64,000 nucleotides of DNA from Turnera subulata (lineage: Eukaryota > Streptophyta > Magnoliopsida > Malpighiales > Passifloraceae): the NCBI GenBank assembly GCA_028386065.3, contig JAKUCV010002215.1:16649-80648 (forward strand). Direction: 5' to 3'. A program made the position numbers and the translations under genes. Shown piece after piece: positions 58,510 to 64,000 of the stretch. The notes beneath the pieces were generated by a model, which was not told where the DNA came from, searched no databases, and saw nothing but the letters and a program-made list of their open reading frames with translations. Numbering within the stretch: the first letter of the stretch is position 1; each line of letters starts with the position of its first letter.

Positions 58510-58912
58510 TTATTGAAAATACACAAATAACACATACTTGACCAAAAACAAATAGCAGGTACAAGCAGGTGTTGCGGGAAGAGGGATTCGTAACGATCCA
58601 AAATTTGAATTTTCTGGAACTGAAACCAATAAATTCATTAAATTAATCAGAAAGAGACGTTGGATAATGTGATTATAACCAAATAGACACACCTGACCCT
58701 GTGTATCTTGGTGGAGTCTTGAATGCGGGAAGGGATTCTTTGGTAAATTCGCGGGTGTTGAGAATTACGTTTTTGTCTTCGAATAGCGGAGCAGGGTGTC
58801 GTCGGGTTCTGGAGAAATGGCATCGGGCGACGTGAAACCTGTCGCGGGCTCTGAAATTTCGGCGGATTATGGAACCGGGCTGGGAGTTGGGAAAAAATTG
58901 CGAGAATGACAC
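58510..58912 (-). CDS. Possible small two-exon gene, unknown function
   Basis: Exon 58912-58693 ends at a donor-like G|GTGTG, and exon 58619-58510 begins after a good acceptor (TTGGTTTCAG). The joined frame is 330 nt, 109 aa. The N-terminal part is Arg/Phe/Ser-rich (M-S-F-S-Q-F-F-P-N-S), somewhat like an organelle targeting peptide, and the C-terminal end is hydrophobic. I recognise no domain. It could be the 5' part of a longer or dead gene, or chance. Confidence 0.3.
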
Positions 58913-60615
58913 TAACGGTTTTATTCGTTTTGTCAGGTTATGGGAGAGGGAAAAGTAGGGGCCCGCCAGCGCCTGTTTTTTAAAAATTCAAAAAATGAGA
59001 GGGAGGAAGTGGAAGGGTAGAATTGGGATTCCGAGTAAAAAGATTAGATTACTGTACGAAAAATAGCAAAAGGCTTCACCGGTTGATTCTGACAAATGGG
59101 AGTTACGAAATGAGAAATCCGTGATCTTCTTCTTTTTTTTTTTTTTTAAAGCCTGTTTTTATTCTTTCTGACAAAAGAACTGAGTTTCTTTTCCTTTTTG
59201 TAGTTTCTCACTTGTATTATGCTTTAACAGCTTAACATTTGGCAAACTTTGGGTCACATAGGTTTTAGTACCCAATTCAATAATCTAGTCGAAACCTTAA
59301 TAATAAGTTAATTATAAGTTAACTGTACCAATGAATTGTAGTTCAAATGGTACTGAGATGACATTCAAACTTAAGTTTTGGAGTTCAAGTTTCAGTTATA
59401 ATCTGGAAAAATAAGAAAAAAAAAAACAAGTGAATCCCGGATTGGACGGCGGTGAATTTCTTTTAAACTAAGCAGCTAGATATTTTAAAATTGTAATTTG
59501 GGATTCAGTTGATACTAATGTTAATAATAAAATATGACGTAGATATTAGTAATTAATTAGGTTATAATATGAGGCATTGCAAAATTGAGTTAACAAAAAC
59601 ATACTTGTGTAAGAGAAACTGAAAAGAAAAGTATCATCACATCCAAGATAGGTTATCATTTTTTCCACCACATTCATAGCAATATTGTGGGATGTGGTCT
59701 CCTGGCACTGATGATTAACATAACACTTCAGTTCCCAAAAAAAGGCTCCACTTAGAAAAATGACAATTGGACAAAGATTTATCACAGAAGCGTGGACCCC
59801 TGTGTGCCTCCTCTTCAAGAAATTTGAAATCTGAGTCTCATACCATACCCCTCATTTTCCTCATGTGGTAATAGGAATCTGATATCCCAGTACCAATTAC
59901 TCAACAATTGCCATGATGGGTATAAGAAGTTGAATGGATTTAGTACCTTTGTTTTTTTTTTTTAATAAGAAGCAATTATTATTTTTTTTAATGGGATTGA
60001 GTACTTTGGCAGATGAAGAAGTTAGTGCTTCAAAGCGAGGGGTAACAGAAATTATAATTGTTTGTAGTAGTAGCCCGTTTGCTACATATAATCTTCATTG
60101 AATGTGATCAGTGATCACAGCATCAACCATTGGATACTTCTGTTTCCATTCCCCGAAATGAATATTAATGTTTCTGCCAGACCAGACCCAGTACAACTGG
60201 TACACTCCCTGAAATCTTGAAAAGTTGTTGGTCCTTTCTTTTGTTTACCTTCTTCCTCAGTATTACCTGAAAAGTATTAGTCTTGAGTCAAATATGAAGA
60301 ATCCAATTACCCACCAGCTAACTTGAATTGTAAATTTGTAGTAATTGATATGTTTCCACCAAAAAAAACACTTGATTTGTTAGAGGCATAATGTTTGAAA
60401 ATCAAACCTCCAAAACACAAATCGACAATCTAAGAGTTGAAATCCAAAATATTCTACTGCAAAAATAAAGTACCAAAATCTAAGAATGTTATGAATATTA
60501 TATATTCAATAGAGTTTCTTTATATAAATTGATGAAGGCTGAACTAGAATCTAGACTTCACTCCTATGTTTTTGATACAAGAACACTTATGAATTACAAG
60601 TCCATTGGTAAATGA
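58913..60615. other. Intergenic DNA before the SIRE-like element
   Basis: AT-rich DNA with several homopolymer runs (59129-59147, 59947-59963). The 90-codon minus ORF at 59546-59818 is not recognisable. Bases 60611-60615 (AATGA) should be one target duplication of the SIRE-like element, whose partner is outside the window. Confidence 0.5.
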
Positions 60616-62378
60616 TGTTAGAACAATAGCCCTTCGCTAGAGGGGGGGTGAATAGCGATAATCGAATAAAAAGGAAATAAGCAGGAATTAAATGCGGAAT
60701 CAAAAGAATGAAGGACACAAGAAATTTATCCTGGTTCACACACACTCTACTAGTGTGGCTAATCCAGCCCTTCAAGTCTCACTTGAAGATTTCACTATCT
60801 ACGTTAAGCTTACGGGTGCTTAACAAACCGTTACAACCTAGGAATTCTAGTCACAAGAATCCTAAACCCTGAAAGTTCAAGTCACATGAACTTCAGCTCT
60901 CTTGCTTGAAGATACCTCACTTCAAGACTTCTCACACAAGAAGATATACCCCTCTTCTTATGAATCTAACCAAGGGAACTAACCTCCCTCAAGGTGTATA
61001 ACAACACAATAATCACTCAGAACAAAAGACTCTCTCAAAGAGCAGGTATGAGTGTACAATTGAAGCTCTAAAAGGCAACTCTCAAATCCTCAAAAGGATA
61101 TTGGCTCAATAATAATCTTGATGAATGTATGGAATGAATGCTTGAATGTTGAGAGTTGATTCATTTTGAAACATAGCCAAAAATGCTCAATTTATAGCTC
61201 TGAGAAGTTATAGAGCCGTTTTAAATCCACCCAAAAACAGCCTTAAACAAAACATAGTGGGTGCTGAAAAAGTTGTCTGCTACAACGGCACAACATCGAT
61301 GTTTTCACTTTAAACATCGATGTTTTAGCCAGCAATTTTAAATTATTGCTCCAACGGCTAGTAGAACATCGATGTTGCATTTGAGAACATCGATGTTTTC
61401 ATACTCAACATCGATGTTCTCCAATTCAACATCGATGTTTTTGAGCTTCGCAAAAATATGATGAAAAAGGGTTTATGCATGAACATCGATGTTGGAAAAT
61501 GAAACATCGATGTTTTTTGGCTTCGGCAAAATTCATTTTGAAATCAATTATCAGAACATCGATGTTTCCAATAGAACATCGATGTTTTTCCGCTTCTGCC
61601 AAATTTTGGAAAACCTTGAAGAAATCACAACATCGATGTTTTAATGACAACATCGATGTTTTGACCAACGGTCACAAGAACATCGATGTTTTATAATCCA
61701 ACATCGATGTTTTGGAGCTACTGCCAAAAAGATTAAAAATCAATATGAAGAACATCGATGTCTCAAATCACAACATCGATGTTTTGATCGGGCAGACCAT
61801 TTTTAAGTGCAACGGTCATGAGAACATCGATGTTTGGGATGCCAACATCGATGTTCAGACCTTACTGCCCGTTTTGGAAGAAGTTTTAAGGCAGCAACAT
61901 CGATGTCTAAACTTACTACATCGATGTTCATTATTTGAAAACACATTTTGTGATTGAAATGATGCTATGAAATGCATGAGTAAAACTTGTTTTATTTTGA
62001 GCCAATGCCTAGGAGAAGTTGAGTGTTTTACCTTGTACAAAGGGGTCCTAACTTCTCTTGCTCTTTTTGCACTTTAACTCTTGATCATATCTTCACTTGA
62101 GTTCTTGATCACTTTGGTTGAGCACTTGTTTGCTTGATTTCTTTTTGCTTGATAGAATGTGTTTGTCAATATCAAAACCTTGTACAAAATAGATTCCTAA
62201 CTTCTCTTGCTCTCATTGCACTTCAACTCTTTGATCAACTTCACTTGAATTCTTGATCACTTGGGTTGAGTACTTGATCTTTGCTTGATTTCTTTTTGCT
62301 TCAAGGTTGTCATCAATTGAGCCAAGGTTTGTCATTATCAAAACCCTGAAATGAAACAAGGAGGCATGAGTTCTAACA
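60616..62378 (-). repeat. 3' LTR of the SIRE-like element
   Basis: The LTR is 1763 bp. On the plus strand it begins TGTTAGAAC and ends GTTCTAACA, a 9-bp terminal inverted repeat. It contains the GGGGGGGTGAATAGCG phrase common near the 3' end of such LTRs, a palindrome array at 61292-61928 and a tandem duplication at about 62044-62160/62196-62310 (CCTAACTTCTCTTGCTCT...). Confidence 0.85.
61292..61928. repeat. Array of about 20 AACATCGATGTT palindromes
   Basis: The 12-bp perfect palindrome occurs about 17 times exactly and three times with one or two changes. It mostly comes in pairs 8-20 bp apart, the pairs separated by a CTTC(T/G)GC(C)AAA-type phrase. A further pair lies at about 62668-62702 outside the LTR. 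Frames across it read as repeats of H-R-C-F or N-I-D-V and are a by-product. Confidence 0.9.
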
Positions 62379-62392
62379 ATTTCCCCCTTTTT
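62379..62392 (-). promoter_or_regulatory. Polypurine tract of the SIRE-like element
   Basis: The minus strand reads AAAAAGGGGGAAAT directly before the LTR start. Further GGGGGAA motifs on this strand lie at about 62447, 62474, 62513 and 62745. Confidence 0.7.
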
Positions 62393-62789
62393 GATAATGA
62401 CAAACAACTAGAAGTATATGCCAATTTTTATGAGTTTAACATAAGGATAATTCCCCCTATGTATTTCAAATTGTGATTCCCCCTAACTTGGTGCATATAC
62501 TTCTTCTTATCTTCCCCCTTTTGTCATTAGCAAAAAGAAATAATGATAAGAAGAGGTTGAGAAGTGCTTATGTAAGAAATAGGTGGAGCTTTGAACAAGT
62601 GCAACATATTATCTACACCTATACACTTCTATATGTGCCAAAATAAAGAATGTTAGAAAGCTTAGCTGAACATCGATGTTGTGATACTCAACATCGATGT
62701 ATTGAGACTTCTGCTCAAATTTCGAAGTTCTTCATCATCCCTTTGTTCCCCCTATCTTTTTGCCTAAATGAAGGGTACCTACAAAAACA

Positions 62790-62905
62790 ACACTCATCCT
62801 TGCGTTTCTACAAGAATTGATTAAGAACTTGGATGCTTCTTTGGTTATTTGCTTGGAGCATCCGCAATCAAGGTACCAAAGTACACTTGATGCCTTCAAG
62901 CATAC
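62790..62905 (-). pseudogene. Copia protease remnant
   Basis: After the gag stop the minus strand reads L-W-Y-L-D-C-G-C-S-K-Q-I-T, matching the L-W-Y-L-D-S-G-C-S-R-H-M-T start of Copia proteases with the catalytic Asp kept. The remainder of the domain and all later pol parts are missing. Confidence 0.7.
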
Positions 62906-62917
62906 CTGCAAAACAAA

Positions 62918-64000
62918 TCAATGGGTTTTTGGTACCCAAATTTTTTTAGGTCCTTGAGGATTAGGAACATAGTGGTAATGAGCTTCTTCTTGTGCCCAAT
63001 CCCTATGCCTAGTAAAACAAGCAGGAGCAATGTGTCCTACTCTACTACAATAATGGCATATAACATTTGGATTGTGCATCCATCTAGGTTGATAATAATC
63101 ATTATGCTGTCTATGTTTATGCACATTGCTAACCTTGTGAACCTTAGGTTGTATCTTAGGTTTCCTTGAATTTGTTTCAACTTTCTTCTTCCTAGGTTCA
63201 TTTATGAAACCTATTCCATTTTTAGTTGATTGCAAATTACCTAAGAGAGAATTCAAGTTCTTTTGAGGAGTATTAAATTTCTTTAATGTCGCCTCAAGAT
63301 TTTCAACTTGCTTCTTTAAGGATTTGTATGACGTGCATTCTAAGTTATCCGGTTTGTTAGCACTTCTTTTTCCATAAAACTTATTTTCTCCTCTAAGCTT
63401 AACATTTTCATTAGACAACTTCTCACATTCTCCTTTTAAGGAGTTGCATGATGAACATTCTTTGGGTATGCCTAGAACCTTATTTTCTTCTTTCAATTTC
63501 TCATTTTCACAAGAATGCTCTTCAATATTCTTTTCTAATAAGGCAATTTGTTTCTTTTGTTTTGAATGAATCTTAGAGATTTTAACATATTCAGCATATA
63601 ATTCATTAAAAGCATCTTGCAATTCATCATGATTGGAAGGTTCAGAATCACTTACCTCTTCCGCTTCTTCTTCCTTTACCATGAGACAGAGGTTTGCGAC
63701 CTCCTCCTCATCACTATCACTTGATTCATCTCCGGAATCTCCTCCCCAAGAGATGTATGCCCTTTGCTTCTTGTAGGGCTTCTTCTCCTTCCTTTCCTTT
63801 TTCTTTGGGCACTTTGGCTTGATATGCCCGACCTCTCCACATTCATAACACTTGGGTAGACCGGATGTCTTCTTTCCTTTCTTCTCAAATTCTTTCTTCA
63901 TGAATTTGCGGAATTTGCCGATGACAAATTCGAGTTCTTGATCGTCATCGCTAGAATCCGATTCGGTGAACTCTTGCGTCTTGTAGGTAGAGGCTTTGAA
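62918..64000 (-). CDS. SIRE-type Copia Gag, C-terminal part (5' end beyond window)
   Basis: The frame is open from the right edge to the stop at 62918, 360 visible residues. It has an acidic stretch (S-D-S-S-D-D-D-Q-E), zinc knuckle 1 (C-Y-E-C-G-E-V-G-H-I-K-P-K-C), a Lys-rich linker, a second acidic region (S-G-D-E-S-S-D-S-D-E-E-E), a long coiled coil, a basic segment and zinc knuckle 2 (C-H-Y-C-S-R-V-G-H-I-A-P-A-C). Both knuckles fit CX2CX4HX4C. Gag packages element RNA into particles. The absence of stops over more than 1 kb suggests recent activity or continued use. Confidence 0.9.
   Translation of the reverse strand, partial: FKASTYKTQEFTESDSSDDDQELEFVIGKFRKFMKKEFEKKGKKTSGLPKCYECGEVGHIKPKCPKKKERKEKKPYKKQRAYISWGGDSGDESSDSDEEEVANLCLMVKEEEAEEVSDSEPSNHDELQDAFNELYAEYVKISKIHSKQKKQIALLEKNIEEHSCENEKLKEENKVLGIPKECSSCNSLKGECEKLSNENVKLRGENKFYGKRSANKPDNLECTSYKSLKKQVENLEATLKKFNTPQKNLNSLLGNLQSTKNGIGFINEPRKKKVETNSRKPKIQPKVHKVSNVHKHRQHNDYYQPRWMHNPNVICHYCSRVGHIAPACFTRHRDWAQEEAHYHYVPNPQGPKKIWVPKTH

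Larger units (their letters stand above)
60616..64000 (-). mobile_element. SIRE-like Copia element, 3' LTR, remnant protease and gag (runs off window)
   Basis: On the minus strand the order from the right edge is gag (64000-62918), a protease fragment (about 62905-62790), about 400 bp without pol, a G-rich polypurine tract (62379-62392) and an LTR (62378-60616). Long Gag with two zinc knuckles, the TGTTAGAAC LTR ends and the AAAAAGGGGGAAAT tract are typical of SIRE/Maximus-type plant Copia elements. Integrase, RT and RNase H are absent, so this copy is non-autonomous. Confidence 0.87.

Noticed and set aside
61475..61957. Frames with repeated H-R-C-F or N-I-D-V
   Set aside because: They are direct translations of the AACATCGATGTT palindrome array inside an LTR.

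Overview
The window is plant nuclear DNA from a eudicot. I base this on intron-containing genes whose closest remembered relatives are dicot proteins (an At1g12500-type translocator, phytocyanins, SLAC1, a TPX2-like protein), on GA/CT-rich 5' leaders, and above all on nested LTR retrotransposons. I cannot name the species. No rRNA, tRNA or CRISPR array was recognised. Exon boundaries come from reading GT/AG sites and conserved protein phase; they are not backed by transcripts.

Layout. 1-3999 is the decayed 3' part of a LINE, split by a complete 499-bp TRIM element. 4922-6025 is a single-exon sugar-phosphate/nucleotide-sugar translocator gene. 9314-31979 is a 22.7-kb nest of one long-terminal-repeat family: LTRs of about 3 kb with Tekay/Del-like chromovirus ends but no gag-pol. 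It contains two tandem internal regions, a chimeric shared LTR and two solo LTRs. Two phytocyanin genes follow on the minus strand (32120-32726, 34607-35350). 35982-47912 holds two degenerate Copia elements lying five bases apart. Then come SLAC1 (48715-50652, plus) and a convergent 18-exon TPX2-like gene (56609-51369, minus). 57471-57960 is an LTR-like fragment with a minisatellite. 60616-64000 is the 3' part of a SIRE-like Copia element on the minus strand that keeps an open gag but has lost most of pol.

The most unusual signal is a passenger gene. A 227-codon antisense frame, with its own TATA-like box and a C-terminal half resembling the start of a LINE endonuclease, occurs twice in the chromovirus-like elements (both damaged) and once, fully open, inside the unrelated Copia element at 44024-44707. 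The copies at 18141 and 44024 are the same length with no gaps, although many bases differ, which suggests protein-level constraint. A second antisense frame (125 codons, nuclear-type basic clusters plus a coiled coil) sits beside it in the chromovirus-like elements. The same two element families also share a GC-rich leader module with splice-donor-like ends. Both are packed with short hairpins whose stems vary in a complementary way around a constant loop. The SIRE-like LTR independently carries about twenty copies of a 12-bp palindrome.

Functionally the cellular genes are independent. SLAC1 is the guard-cell anion channel, the TPX2-like gene a spindle/Aurora-kinase partner, the phytocyanins GPI-anchored copper proteins, and the translocator an endomembrane or plastid antiporter. 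The transposons define the spacing: one complex ends about 140 bp from a phytocyanin stop codon, and the Copia pair fills the interval between the divergent phytocyanin and SLAC1 promoters.
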